From an uncultured SAR86 cluster bacterium (lineage in GTDB: Bacteria > Pseudomonadota > Gammaproteobacteria > Magnimaribacterales > D2472), in the NCBI GenBank assembly GCA_902512655.1, contig CABXJR010000007.1:1-40834 (forward strand): 40,834 bases of DNA, given 5' to 3'. The position numbers and the translations under genes are program-made. The stretch's first letter is position 1. Every line of letters starts with the position of its first letter. Below the pieces are notes generated by a model. It was not told where the DNA came from. It ran no database searches and saw only the letters and a list, made by a program, of their open reading frames with translations. Shown piece after piece: positions 10,019 to 18,414 of this stretch.

Positions 10019-10276
10019 ATGGCACATAAGAAAGCAGGTGGTTCCAGTAAAAATGGAAGAGATTCTAATTCCAAGAGACTTGGAGTTAAGCGTTTTGGTG
10101 GCCAGATTGTTAAACCAGGTGAAATTATAATACGTCAACGTGGAACTAATACTCATCCTGGTGAGAATGTTGGTATGGGTAAAGATCATACTTTATTCGC
10201 CACTTCAGCCGGCCAAGTGCAGTTCACTTACAAAGGCATTAAGCAAAAAAAGACAGTCAACGTCATTTCCAAGTAA
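10019..10276 (+). CDS. rpmA: 50S ribosomal protein L27
   Basis: Large-subunit protein whose N-terminal tail reaches the peptidyl transferase centre. The product is 85 residues, identical in length to E. coli. It starts [20 protein letters not shown] and continues with [22 protein letters not shown], the family signature. There is no N-terminal cleavage extension of the Firmicutes type. It lies 2 bases after rplU and 3 bases before obgE, in the conserved rplU-rpmA-obgE order. Confidence 0.98.
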   Translation: MAHKKAGGSSKNGRDSNSKRLGVKRFGGQIVKPGEIIIRQRGTNTHPGENVGMGKDHTLFATSAGQVQFTYKGIKQKKTVNVISK

Positions 10277-11559
<1,283 letters not shown>

Positions 11560-11581
11560 ATCTTTAAATATTAGAAGCGGT

Positions 11582-11610
11582 AGTTTAATGATGTTGGTTG
11601 TATCTGTCTA
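11582..11610 (-). promoter_or_regulatory. Probable sigma70-type promoter of rpsT
   Basis: On the minus strand TAGACA (11610-11605) and TAAACT (11587-11582) are separated by exactly 17 bases. The -35 matches consensus at five positions and the -10 at four. Transcription would start near 11575, about 15 bases before the rpsT ATG. Confidence 0.5.
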
Positions 11611-11641
11611 CTTAATTAATAAAATATCTTGATATGCAAAA

Positions 11642-11991
11642 TGGTGGAGGCGGCGGGAATTGAACCCGCGTCCGTTAGTTCTTCAACCTGACTTCTACAT
11701 GCTTAGCTCATTCTTTTTGTTTCACTGTAATGACCCGAAGAGCAGGGTATTAAAAGCTAGTCTAAATTAGGTTTCGTTTTACTGTGTTAAGACTCCACAG
11801 CAAAACTAGACTATGTATTTTGCCAATGCTTCAAACCATAGACAATTCTTGCATTGGTTAGCCAATTAAGCGGCTAAAGCGTAGTTGTCGTTTTCTGCAA
11901 CTAATTTTTTTGTAGTATGTTTTACAAGAGTTACCACAATCTTGGCATGCGCTTTGGAATCCAATAAAAACGTCGAACCCAATTCGCCCCC
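11642..11991 (-). ncRNA. ssrA: Transfer-messenger RNA (tmRNA)
   Basis: Rescues stalled ribosomes with SmpB by acting as alanyl-tRNA and then as a short mRNA that tags the nascent chain. The 5' end GGGGGCG (11991 downward) pairs over 7 positions, with one G-U, with CGCCTCC before the 3' ACCA (ending 11642). The T arm GCGGG-TTCAATT-CCCGC is intact, and GGTTCGACG near the 5' end is the conserved tmRNA sequence. Length of about 350 nt fits the family (E. coli 363). The CCA is encoded. smpB lies 30 bases upstream on the same strand. Confidence 0.95.
11866..11898 (-). other. tmRNA proteolysis-tag reading frame
   Basis: Inside ssrA, minus-strand codons GCA GAA AAC GAC AAC TAC GCT TTA GCC GCT TAA encode AENDNYALAA. 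E. coli uses ANDENYALAA. The C-terminal YALAA is the part recognised by ClpXP/SspB-type degradation. GCA at 11898-11896 is the inferred resume codon. Confidence 0.9.
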
Positions 11992-12003
11992 ATGGGGTGG
12001 ATG

Positions 12004-12033
12004 ATTATATATTAAAATGACTAACGATTTGAA
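12004..12033 (-). promoter_or_regulatory. Probable ssrA promoter overlapping the smpB 3' end
   Basis: On the minus strand TTCAAA (12033-12028) and a perfect TATAAT (12009-12004) are 18 bases apart. Transcription near 11997 would give a short leader of about 6 bases before the mature tmRNA 5' end, as expected for RNase P trimming. The -35 lies within the last codons of smpB, so ssrA can be transcribed independently of smpB. Confidence 0.55.
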
Positions 12034-12485
12034 TTTTTTAAAATTCTTTGCTTTTCTCTGTTCCAGTCCCTTTGTTTAACATCCTCTCTTTGATCATAGG
12101 TTTTCTTTCCTTTACCTATAGCAATATCGCACTTAATTTTATTCTCTTTCCAATAAATTGATGTTAATACGCAAGTAAGACCTTGTTTGGAAATTGCCTC
12201 AAGAATATTACTGATTTCTCTTCTATTTAATAGCAGTTTCCTAGATCTTGTTGGATCTATTTGATCATTTTTTAAAGATGCTGGCGGATCAATTTTTAAT
12301 CCTATAACCCAAGCTTCATGATTTTTTAGGGTCACATATGAATCCTTGACATCAACCTTACCATTTCTTAAACCTTTCACTTCCCAACCCTCTAAGACCA
12401 ATCCAGCTTGAAATTTATCACTCAAGTGATAATTTCTTGCCGCATTTTTGTTCTTGACGATGATATTATTATTTTTAGAATTCAT
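12021..12485 (-). CDS. smpB: SsrA-binding protein SmpB
   Basis: Binds the tRNA-like domain of tmRNA and brings it to stalled ribosomes. The product has 154 residues (E. coli 160). Landmarks are KNKNAARNYHLSDKFQAGL, LEGWEVKGLRNGKVDVKDSYV, and the basic C-terminal tail GKGKKTYDQREDVKQRDW, which probes the empty mRNA channel. It lies directly upstream of ssrA on the same strand. A likely promoter (12527-12499) overlaps an inverted repeat that covers its start codon. Confidence 0.97.
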   Translation of the reverse strand: MNSKNNNIIVKNKNAARNYHLSDKFQAGLVLEGWEVKGLRNGKVDVKDSYVTLKNHEAWVIGLKIDPPASLKNDQIDPTRSRKLLLNRREISNILEAISKQGLTCVLTSIYWKENKIKCDIAIGKGKKTYDQREDVKQRDWNREKQRILKNSNR

Positions 12486-12507
12486 AATGATTCACATAAT
12501 TATGAAT
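12480..12507. repeat. 9-bp perfect inverted repeat at the smpB start
   Basis: ATTCATAAT (12480-12488) and ATTATGAAT (12499-12507) are exact reverse complements separated by 10 bases. The left arm contains the smpB start codon (12485-12483, minus strand) and the right arm contains the proposed smpB -10. The spacing of half-sites (19 bases centre to centre) would fit a dimeric regulator, but no regulator is identified; chance in AT-rich DNA is possible. Confidence 0.5.
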
Positions 12508-12527
12508 CTGTTCAAACTATTTGCAAA
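12499..12527 (-). promoter_or_regulatory. Probable smpB promoter
   Basis: On the minus strand TTTGCA (12527-12522) and CATAAT (12504-12499) are 17 bases apart. Transcription near 12492 would leave a very short leader before the ATG at 12485. The -10 lies inside the right arm of the inverted repeat 12480-12507. Confidence 0.4.
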
Positions 12528-12541
12528 TTTTGAGGGTATTT

Positions 12542-12979
12542 ATGGAAAACACTAAAGTGACTTTAATATACTGGGGTTTATCTTTATTTGTTTTTTTAGC
12601 CTTGATCCCATGGATTTTTAATCAAGCCATTGCTCTATATTCAATTCAAGCATTAGCTATATATGGCGGGGTTATAGTTGCTTTTTTGGGCGGTATTATA
12701 TGGGGCCGGGAAGGTTCTTCAACTTCTTCAAAAAACCTCTGGCTTGCTATTGGATTTTCTCTTATGGGCCTTGGAGTTTCTTTAGTAACTCTTATTAATT
12801 TATCGGCTAGTCTTATTTTGTTAATTCTCTCTTTGCAAGCATTTTTATATTTTGAAAAAAGAAAAAGCACATACTTTCAAGCAAATATTAAATACGCAAA
12901 TGCAAGAAATTTAATAACAAACTTGGTTACAATATGCTGTGTAACCTCTTTAGCATTTTTGTACAATCCTTACACTTGA
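12542..12979 (+). CDS. DUF3429-like integral membrane protein
   Basis: Small membrane protein of unknown function, 145 residues from the ATG at 12542. That start is chosen because GAGGG lies 7 bases upstream; a TTG at 12521 would add seven residues. About four hydrophobic helices are visible: YWGLSLFVFLALIPWIF, the IYGGVIVAFLGGIIWG segment, a helix around LGVSLVTLINL, and a last one near the C-terminus (LVTICCVTSLAFLY). The glycine-rich helix ending in GGIIWGRE resembles the DUF3429 family. It is divergent from smpB and followed after 5 bases by an NSS transporter, probably co-transcribed. No function is proposed. Confidence 0.7.
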   Translation: MENTKVTLIYWGLSLFVFLALIPWIFNQAIALYSIQALAIYGGVIVAFLGGIIWGREGSSTSSKNLWLAIGFSLMGLGVSLVTLINLSASLILLILSLQAFLYFEKRKSTYFQANIKYANARNLITNLVTICCVTSLAFLYNPYT

Positions 12980-12984
12980 TTCAT

Positions 12985-14343
12985 ATGAACAGAAATACTT
13001 CTACAAAAATTAACGAAACGGTCTCCTGGGTAGGAAAGTGGACATTTGTTCTTGCTGCAGCAGGATCGGCAGTAGGCTTAGGAAATATTTGGGGCTTTCC
13101 ATACAAGGCTGGAACTGAAGGTGGAGGAGCTTTTGTCTTAATATATCTTCTCTGCATTTTAGCTGTTGGGTTGCCAATAATGATGGCTGAAATAATGATT
13201 GGTAGGCGCGCTAGAAAAAGTCCAGTTAATGCAATGAAAATTGCAGCGATAGATTCTGGACAAACTAGCAAATGGCAGGCTGTAGGCTGGGGTGGCTTGG
13301 TTTCAGGAATTTTAATTCTCTCGTTTTACAGTGTAATAGCTGGAATCTGCTTAAATTACATTTTGATTGCTGCTAACCCAACCCCTGATATTTCCTCGCT
13401 TGAGCAGTTCAATATTGTTACTTCATCCCCATCCAGATTAATGTTTTGGCATTCAGTCTTTATTGGATTGAATATTATGATTATCTCAGCAGGTGTAATT
13501 AGTGGGATAGAGAGAATGGTCCGTCTACTAATGCCAATGCTATTTATTTTAATGATGGTGATGGTAATAAATGCGATGATTAATGGAGATTTTATCAGAG
13601 GCTTAAACTTTTTATTTGCTCCAGATTTCTCAGAAGTAGATGCTACAACCTTTTTAAGAGCCATGGGGCAAGCATTCTTTAGTCTGAGTTTAGGTATGGG
13701 CTCCATCATGTGTTATGGCTCATATATGCCGCAAGAAGAAAATATATTTAAAACCTCACTTACAGTTGCAGGCTTAGACACTTTAATAGCTATATTGGCA
13801 GGCTTAGCCATTTTCCCAATTATTTTTGCATATGGTTTAGAGCCTGGAGCAGGCCCCGGTCTTGTATTTGTAAGCTTATTATCTGCATTTGTTGATATGC
13901 CACTAGGAAATATTGTTGGCCCTGCTTTTTTTGCATTATTATCAATTGCAGCTTTAAGTAGCGCTATATCTTTGCTTGAACCCAGCGTTGCATATTTTGA
14001 AGAAGAAAAAATTGTTTCTCGATTTTCAGCTGCTTTAACTTTAGGGCTTTTTGCTTGGGTAATAGGTATAGGTAGCGTGCTTAGTTTTAATGATTGGTCT
14101 GATATTTCTTTTATTGGAGATCTGAACTTTTTAGATTCAATAGATTATTTAGCTAATCAATTCTTAATGCCAATTGGAGGCATGATGGTTGCAATTTTTG
14201 CTGGATGGTTTTTAAAGCCGGATCTCGCTCTAGATGAATTTACTGGAATCCATCTTATTATTTTTAAAGTATGGAGATTTTTCATTAAATTTATCTCTCC
14301 AGTTCTTGTTGCAGCGGTTTTTGTGTATCAACTAGTCAGTTAA
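12985..14343 (+). CDS. Sodium-dependent transporter, NSS (SLC6/LeuT) family
   Basis: Inner-membrane symporter using sodium to import a small substrate, often an amino acid; substrate unknown. The ATG at 12985 gives 452 residues; an upstream in-frame TTG at 12934 lies inside the previous gene. The TM1 signature GSAVGLGNIWGFPY is present, then GGGAFVLIYLL and PIMMAEIMIGRRARKSP. About 11 hydrophobic segments can be counted. Gly37 replaces the arginine of the LeuT IWRFPY gate motif. There is no clear ribosome binding site, so coupling to the DUF3429-like gene 5 bases upstream is likely. ratA follows after 2 bases. Confidence 0.92.
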   Translation: MNRNTSTKINETVSWVGKWTFVLAAAGSAVGLGNIWGFPYKAGTEGGGAFVLIYLLCILAVGLPIMMAEIMIGRRARKSPVNAMKIAAIDSGQTSKWQAVGWGGLVSGILILSFYSVIAGICLNYILIAANPTPDISSLEQFNIVTSSPSRLMFWHSVFIGLNIMIISAGVISGIERMVRLLMPMLFILMMVMVINAMINGDFIRGLNFLFAPDFSEVDATTFLRAMGQAFFSLSLGMGSIMCYGSYMPQEENIFKTSLTVAGLDTLIAILAGLAIFPIIFAYGLEPGAGPGLVFVSLLSAFVDMPLGNIVGPAFFALLSIAALSSAISLLEPSVAYFEEEKIVSRFSAALTLGLFAWVIGIGSVLSFNDWSDISFIGDLNFLDSIDYLANQFLMPIGGMMVAIFAGWFLKPDLALDEFTGIHLIIFKVWRFFIKFISPVLVAAVFVYQLVS

Positions 14344-14345
14344 AA

Positions 14346-14771
14346 ATGTCAAGCAGCTTTGAAGGGTCTGAAATATTTGCAGCACCCCCAGAAAAAATTT
14401 TGGAATTGATTAACAATTTTGAGTTATATAAAGAATTTTTACCTGGATGTCTTGAATCCTCTAGGTTACCAGATTCTCTAGAAAACAATGTGATGGGTAA
14501 ATTGGTATTTTCAGTGCTCAATAAAACTTATGAATTTGAATCAATAAATAAGACCTCTAATTATGAAGTTAGCATCACTCAATCTCAAGGTCCATTCATA
14601 GAATTTTGTGCTCGATGGAGGATTGAAATAATTGATAAAAATCAGACAAGAGTAAAATTTGAAACGAAATTTATCCTCCCATTTGCTCTAAAGATTATCG
14701 CTACTCAATCTTTGGTAGACAAAATAGGCAAGAAATTTATCAATGCGTTTGCAAAACAACTTATAAAATGA
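14346..14771 (+). CDS. ratA: RatA-like START/Coq10 domain protein
   Basis: START-fold protein of the polyketide cyclase/Coq10 family, 141 residues. In E. coli RatA was reported to inhibit 70S association; homology to Coq10 also suggests ubiquinone binding, so the role is uncertain. Visible landmarks are FAAPPEKILELINNFELYKEFLPGC near the N-terminus (residues about 11-35), the strand region KLVFSVLNKTYEFES, GPFIEFCARWRI, and a C-terminal helix. The order smpB / ratA-rnfH / bamE is conserved in gammaproteobacteria. Its stop overlaps the rnfH start (ATGA). Confidence 0.88.
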   Translation: MSSSFEGSEIFAAPPEKILELINNFELYKEFLPGCLESSRLPDSLENNVMGKLVFSVLNKTYEFESINKTSNYEVSITQSQGPFIEFCARWRIEIIDKNQTRVKFETKFILPFALKIIATQSLVDKIGKKFINAFAKQLIK

Positions 14772-15040
14772 AGATCTATATTTCTGTTCAAAATGTTGAT
14801 GCTTCAAATTTCTTAGAACTTGATGTTTCTGAAAGTATAACTGCGCAAGAAGTGCTTCAACTAAAGTAGATAAGAAAACTTTATAACCAAGAAAAAGATT
14901 TATTAAGAGTTGGTGTGAATGGTGAGGAGTTAGATGGAAAATATAAGGCGAAACCCATCAACCATAGAATGTCTCATGGCGAAAGGTTAGAAATTTATAA
15001 ACCCCTCCTTCAAGACCTCAAGGAAAGAAGGAAAAAATAA
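14768..15040 (+). pseudogene. rnfH: rnfH with an in-frame TAG at codon 34
   Basis: UPF0125/RnfH ubiquitin-fold protein gene, broken by a single stop. ATG at 14768 overlaps the ratA stop. Codons 1-33 encode MKIYISVQNVDASNF and a following beta-strand region, then TAG at 14867-14869. The same frame continues uninterrupted for 56 codons to TAA at 15038, encoding VGVNGEELDGKYKAKP, then GERLEIYKPLLQDLKERRKK, which is the RnfH C-terminal signature (ERLEIYRPL..DPK..RR). No frameshift is needed, so one substitution explains it. TAG is an ordinary stop here (rpsK, ssb and lpxA end in it), so recoding is unlikely. It could be a recent mutation or a sequencing error. Confidence 0.8.
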
Positions 15041-15061
15041 GGCTAGTCTAGAAGAGAGCTC

Positions 15062-15403
15062 TTAGTTATTCTCAAAGGCAGTCTCTTCTAGCACCCAAGT
15101 ATCCAATCTTTGATTTGTATCGAATGATAAGGATAACTTTTTTTCACCAATCACTGTTCCACCGACTTTAACTGAGTAGAAATAATCCCATCTATTTTTA
15201 TGGATGGGGCTGTTCAGCAGAGGAGTCCCAAGCAAATATTGAACTTGATCTTTTGTAAGGCCTTTTACAAGTTGCTCTACGTCCTTATCTTCGATAATAT
15301 TGCCTTGCAAAATAGCTACCTTAAATGGGGCAAAAGAGGAGCAGCCCGATATTCCACCAAGAGATAAAATAGTAATTAAAAATGCTTTTGTTAATTGCTT
15401 CAT
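15062..15403 (-). CDS. bamE: Outer membrane assembly lipoprotein BamE
   Basis: Lipoprotein subunit of the BAM complex that inserts beta-barrel proteins in the outer membrane; its partner BamA is encoded at 27472. The product has 113 residues. The signal peptide ends in a lipobox ISGC with Cys21 as the lipidated residue. The SmpA/OmlA domain follows: IEDKDVEQLVKGLTKDQVQY, LLGTPLL, NRWDYFYSVK, and LSLSFDTNQRLDTW. It is divergent from fur with a 45-base gap, as in pseudomonads, and faces the interrupted rnfH. Confidence 0.95.
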   Translation of the reverse strand: MKQLTKAFLITILSLGGISGCSSFAPFKVAILQGNIIEDKDVEQLVKGLTKDQVQYLLGTPLLNSPIHKNRWDYFYSVKVGGTVIGEKKLSLSFDTNQRLDTWVLEETAFENN

Positions 15404-15422
15404 GAAATGATTTGATTATACT
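15395..15422. promoter_or_regulatory. Overlapping divergent bamE and fur promoter elements
   Basis: On the plus strand TATACT (15417-15422) with a weak TTGCTT (15395-15400, spacing 16) fits a fur promoter starting near 15429. On the minus strand a perfect TATAAT (15420-15415) serves bamE, about 11 bases before its ATG. The two -10 elements share bases 15417-15420, so the promoters should interfere with each other. I see no convincing Fur box in this gap. Confidence 0.4.
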
Positions 15423-15448
15423 TTGAAAGAGGATACATAGAAAAGTTC

Positions 15449-15856
15449 ATGAGTAAAGAAAATACTGAATTAAAAAAAGCTGGCTTAAAAGCAACTCTTC
15501 CTAGAATACGAATTTTAGAAGCGCTTGAATCCAGTGATGCTCGTCACTTAAGTGCTGAAGATATATATAAGCAGCTTTTTACTTCTGGTGAAGATGTAGG
15601 TTTGGCGACTGTATACAGAGTTTTAACTCAGTTTGAATCCGCCGGAATAGTTATGCGACATAACTTTGAAGAGGGTCATGCAGTCTATGAGATTAAACCT
15701 GATGATCATCATGACCATATGGTATGTTTAAAAACTGGCAAGGTCATTGAGTTTCATGATGAGCTGATCGAAAAACGTCAAGAATCAATCGCTAACGAAA
15801 TGGGTTATGAAATAGTTGATCACAGCATGGTTTTATACGTAAAGCCCATTAAATAA
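15449..15856 (+). CDS. fur: Ferric uptake regulator Fur
   Basis: Iron-responsive DNA-binding repressor. The product has 135 residues. The winged helix covers about residues 1-85 (KKAGLKATLPRIRILEAL, then DVGLATVYRVLTQFESAGIV, the recognition helix). The metal-binding and dimerisation part starts at DDHHDHMVC. Cys93 is present but the second cysteine of the E. coli CxxC pair is Thr96 (CLKTGKV), as in pseudomonad-type Fur proteins that keep only one. It is divergent from bamE and upstream of the grpE operon. Confidence 0.96.
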   Translation: MSKENTELKKAGLKATLPRIRILEALESSDARHLSAEDIYKQLFTSGEDVGLATVYRVLTQFESAGIVMRHNFEEGHAVYEIKPDDHHDHMVCLKTGKVIEFHDELIEKRQESIANEMGYEIVDHSMVLYVKPIK

Positions 15857-15870
15857 ATTATCCCTTAACC

Positions 15871-15899
15871 CTTGAACTCATCATGAGTCATCCCAATAT
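15871..15899 (+). promoter_or_regulatory. Heat-shock (sigma32-type) promoter of grpE-dnaK-dnaJ
   Basis: CTTGAA (15871-15876) and CCCAATAT (15892-15899) are separated by 15 bases, matching the sigma32 pattern of CTTGAAA and CCCATNT. Position 22 bases before the grpE ATG and the chaperone genes downstream support the call. A 13-base palindrome, ACTCAT-C-ATGAGT (15876-15888), occupies most of the spacer and could be an operator. It does not resemble the CIRCE element. Confidence 0.65.
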
Positions 15900-15920
15900 A
15901 TTTATTAATTGGATATAAAG

Positions 15921-16490
15921 ATGGCTAAAAAACAAAAAGCAGAAGATAAAACAGACCTTAAAGATGAGTCTATTGATATAGAGGAAGCTTTAGCAGAGGA
16001 CGAATCGATAGAAGATGAGATAGATTCTTTAGATGAAGAGGTTGATGAGAATCAAAATCCAGAGGAAAAAATTAAGGATCTAGAAGAGGCATTGCTTAGA
16101 TCAAGAGCTGAACTAGATAATGCTTTTAAAAGAAATACTGCTGATGTTGAAAAAGCGCATAAATATGGGGTAGAAAGGCTGCTTAATGAGTTATTACCTG
16201 TTATTGATAATCTTGAGCATGCACTCAATAACTTCTCTGAAGATTCGACAAAAGAAGACAAGGAGGGGGTAGAACTAACTCTTAAATCTTTTGAGTCAGC
16301 CCTTGATAAATTTGGTATAAGTCCCATCTATCCAGTAAATGGACAGTTTGATCCAGTTAAGCATGAGGCTGTAATGACCTCTCAGGATCCAAAAAAAGAA
16401 AACAATGAAATTGAAAATATATTTCAAAGGGGTTGGGAGCTCCATGGTCGAGTTGTAAGGCCTGCTAGAGTTTCCGTAATTAAAAAGTAG
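15921..16490 (+). CDS. grpE: Nucleotide exchange factor GrpE
   Basis: Homodimeric co-chaperone that releases ADP from DnaK. The ATG at 15921 gives 189 residues (E. coli 197); a TTG at 15909 would add only MDIK. The N-terminal 45 residues are strongly acidic, followed by a long coiled-coil helix ([20 protein letters not shown] to about residue 85). The C-terminal beta-wing that contacts DnaK includes [14 protein letters not shown] and the terminal [16 protein letters not shown]. dnaK begins 10 bases after the stop. Confidence 0.96.
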   Translation: MAKKQKAEDKTDLKDESIDIEEALAEDESIEDEIDSLDEEVDENQNPEEKIKDLEEALLRSRAELDNAFKRNTADVEKAHKYGVERLLNELLPVIDNLEHALNNFSEDSTKEDKEGVELTLKSFESALDKFGISPIYPVNGQFDPVKHEAVMTSQDPKKENNEIENIFQRGWELHGRVVRPARVSVIKK

Positions 16491-16500
16491 GAAAAAAATT

Positions 16501-18411
16501 ATGTCAAAGATTATAGGAATTGATTTAGGAACAACAAATAGTTGTTTAGCTGTTGTGGAAGGTCAACAACCAAAAGTTATCGAAAATGCTGAAGGGGGCA
16601 GAACGACTCCATCAGTCATAGGTTACTCAGATGATAATGAAGTTTTGGTTGGCACTCCTGCTAAAAGGCAAGCTGTGACAAATCCAGAAAAAACTTTATA
16701 TGCAATTAAAAGGTTAATTGGAAGAAGATTTGACGATGATGTTGTAAAAAAAGATATGGACATGGTGCCATATGAAATTATGAAGGCTGACAATGGAGAT
16801 GCATGGGTTAAAGTAGATAATAAAAAATTAGCTCCCCCCCAAGTTTCCGCTGAGGTCCTGAAAAAATTAAAGAAAACAGCAGAGGAGTATTTGGGTCATG
16901 AGGTTTCAGAGGCGGTCATAACTGTTCCCGCTTATTTTAATGATTCTCAAAGACAAGCAACTAAAGACGCAGGCAAGATAGCAGGCCTTGAAGTAAAAAG
17001 AATAATAAATGAGCCCACTGCTGCAGCATTAGCCTACGGTTTAGATAAGCATACCGGCGATTCGATTGTTGCTGTCTATGATCTTGGAGGCGGTACTTTT
17101 GATATCTCCATTATTGAGATCTCTGAGGTAGATGGTGAGCATCAGTTTGAGGTATTGTCCACGAACGGCGATACCTTTTTAGGTGGTGAAGACTTTGACC
17201 TAAAATTAATAGATTATTTTGTTGACGAATTTAAGAAAGAGTCTGGATTCGATTTAAAAAGCGATCCTATGGCTTTGCAACGTCTAAAAGAAGCTGCAGA
17301 AAAAGCAAAAATTGAGCTTTCTTCAGCTGACCAAACTGAAATCAATCTTCCATATATTACTGCTGATAGTTCTGGTCCAAAACATTTTGTTCATAAAATT
17401 ACGAGAGCCAAACTTGAATCTTTGGTTGAAGACCTAGTAGATAGAAGTCTTGCCCCACTAAAACTTGCATTAGAAGATGCAAAGCTTAGTGTCGGCGATA
17501 TAAATGAAATTTTACTTGTTGGTGGGCAAACTCGCATGCCGATGGTCCAGCAAAAGGTTAAAGATTTTTTTGGCAAAGAGCCAAAAAAAGATCTTAATCC
17601 TGACGAAGCCGTTGCAGTAGGTGCTGCAATTCAAGGATCGGTCCTATCTGGTGACACTAAGGATGTTCTCTTACTTGATGTAACCCCATTAACACTTGGG
17701 ATTGAAACATTGGGAGGAATTGCCACTCCATTAATTGAAAAAAACACGACTATACCAACCCAAAAATCTCAGGTATTCTCAACAGCTGAAGACAATCAAT
17801 CTGCGGTGACGGTTCATGTTATCCAAGGTGAGAGAAAACAAGCAGCTCAAAACAAATCTTTGGGCCAATTTAATTTAACAGATATTCCTCCTGCAGCTAG
17901 AGGCACCCCTCAAATTGAGGTGTCCTTTGACTTAGATGCTAATGGTATTCTTAATGTGGCGGCTAAAGATAAAAATACTGGCAAAGAGCAATCTATTGTT
18001 ATTAAAGCTTCCAGCGGATTGTCTGATGATGACATTGAGAAGATGGTCAAAGATGCGGAGGCTAACGCAGAAGATGACAAGAAATTTGAAAGCTTAGTTC
18101 AAGCAAAAAATAATGCAGATATGCTTGTTCATGCAACTAGAAAATCTATTGCTGAAGCTGGAGAAAATCTTACTGAGGAAGAGAAAGATGCGGTAGAGGC
18201 ATCTACTGTGAAGCTAGAAGAGGCCATCAAACAAGACAGTATAGAGGCAATTGAAGAAGCCACTAAAAATCTAAATGAGGTACTAACTCCACTAACTCAG
18301 AAACTTTATCCTCAAGCTGAGGAGGGTTCTCCAGACTCATCTGAAGAGACTTCAAGCGATGAGAATACAGTTGATGCTGAGTTTGAAGAAGTTCAAGAAG
18401 AAGAAAAGTAA
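16501..18411 (+). CDS. dnaK: Chaperone protein DnaK (Hsp70)
   Basis: ATP-dependent chaperone that binds exposed hydrophobic peptides. The product has 636 residues (E. coli 638). The ATPase domain begins [19 protein letters not shown] and includes the phosphate-2 motif [13 protein letters not shown] near residues 193-206 and the adenosine motif [15 protein letters not shown]. The interdomain linker [14 protein letters not shown] leads to the substrate-binding beta-sandwich. The tail ends in an acidic segment ([13 protein letters not shown]) matching the E. coli EEV-containing terminus. It is second in grpE-dnaK-dnaJ under the heat-shock-type promoter. Confidence 0.98.
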   Translation: MSKIIGIDLGTTNSCLAVVEGQQPKVIENAEGGRTTPSVIGYSDDNEVLVGTPAKRQAVTNPEKTLYAIKRLIGRRFDDDVVKKDMDMVPYEIMKADNGDAWVKVDNKKLAPPQVSAEVLKKLKKTAEEYLGHEVSEAVITVPAYFNDSQRQATKDAGKIAGLEVKRIINEPTAAALAYGLDKHTGDSIVAVYDLGGGTFDISIIEISEVDGEHQFEVLSTNGDTFLGGEDFDLKLIDYFVDEFKKESGFDLKSDPMALQRLKEAAEKAKIELSSADQTEINLPYITADSSGPKHFVHKITRAKLESLVEDLVDRSLAPLKLALEDAKLSVGDINEILLVGGQTRMPMVQQKVKDFFGKEPKKDLNPDEAVAVGAAIQGSVLSGDTKDVLLLDVTPLTLGIETLGGIATPLIEKNTTIPTQKSQVFSTAEDNQSAVTVHVIQGERKQAAQNKSLGQFNLTDIPPAARGTPQIEVSFDLDANGILNVAAKDKNTGKEQSIVIKASSGLSDDDIEKMVKDAEANAEDDKKFESLVQAKNNADMLVHATRKSIAEAGENLTEEEKDAVEASTVKLEEAIKQDSIEAIEEATKNLNEVLTPLTQKLYPQAEEGSPDSSEETSSDENTVDAEFEEVQEEEK

Positions 18412-18414
18412 ACA

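Noticed and set aside
11611-11641. Intrinsic terminator after ssrA (ATAT-CAAG-ATAT followed by TTTT)
   Set aside because: The stem is four A-T pairs, too weak to support a terminator call.
12934-12984. Upstream TTG start for the NSS transporter
   Set aside because: It would overlap the end of the DUF3429-like gene by 46 bases and adds residues not seen in the family before TM1.
14867-14869. Stop-codon reassignment of TAG to explain rnfH
   Set aside because: rpsK, ssb and lpxA end at TAG exactly where the family C-termini end, so TAG is a real stop in this genome.
15041-15064. Short hairpin-like AAGAG/CTCTT between rnfH and bamE as a bidirectional terminator
   Set aside because: The loop would be only 2 bases and there is no clear T-tract on either side.
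15404-15448. Fur box for fur autoregulation
   Set aside because: AATGATTTGATT-like sequence is present but it lacks the inverted-repeat arrangement of a Fur site.
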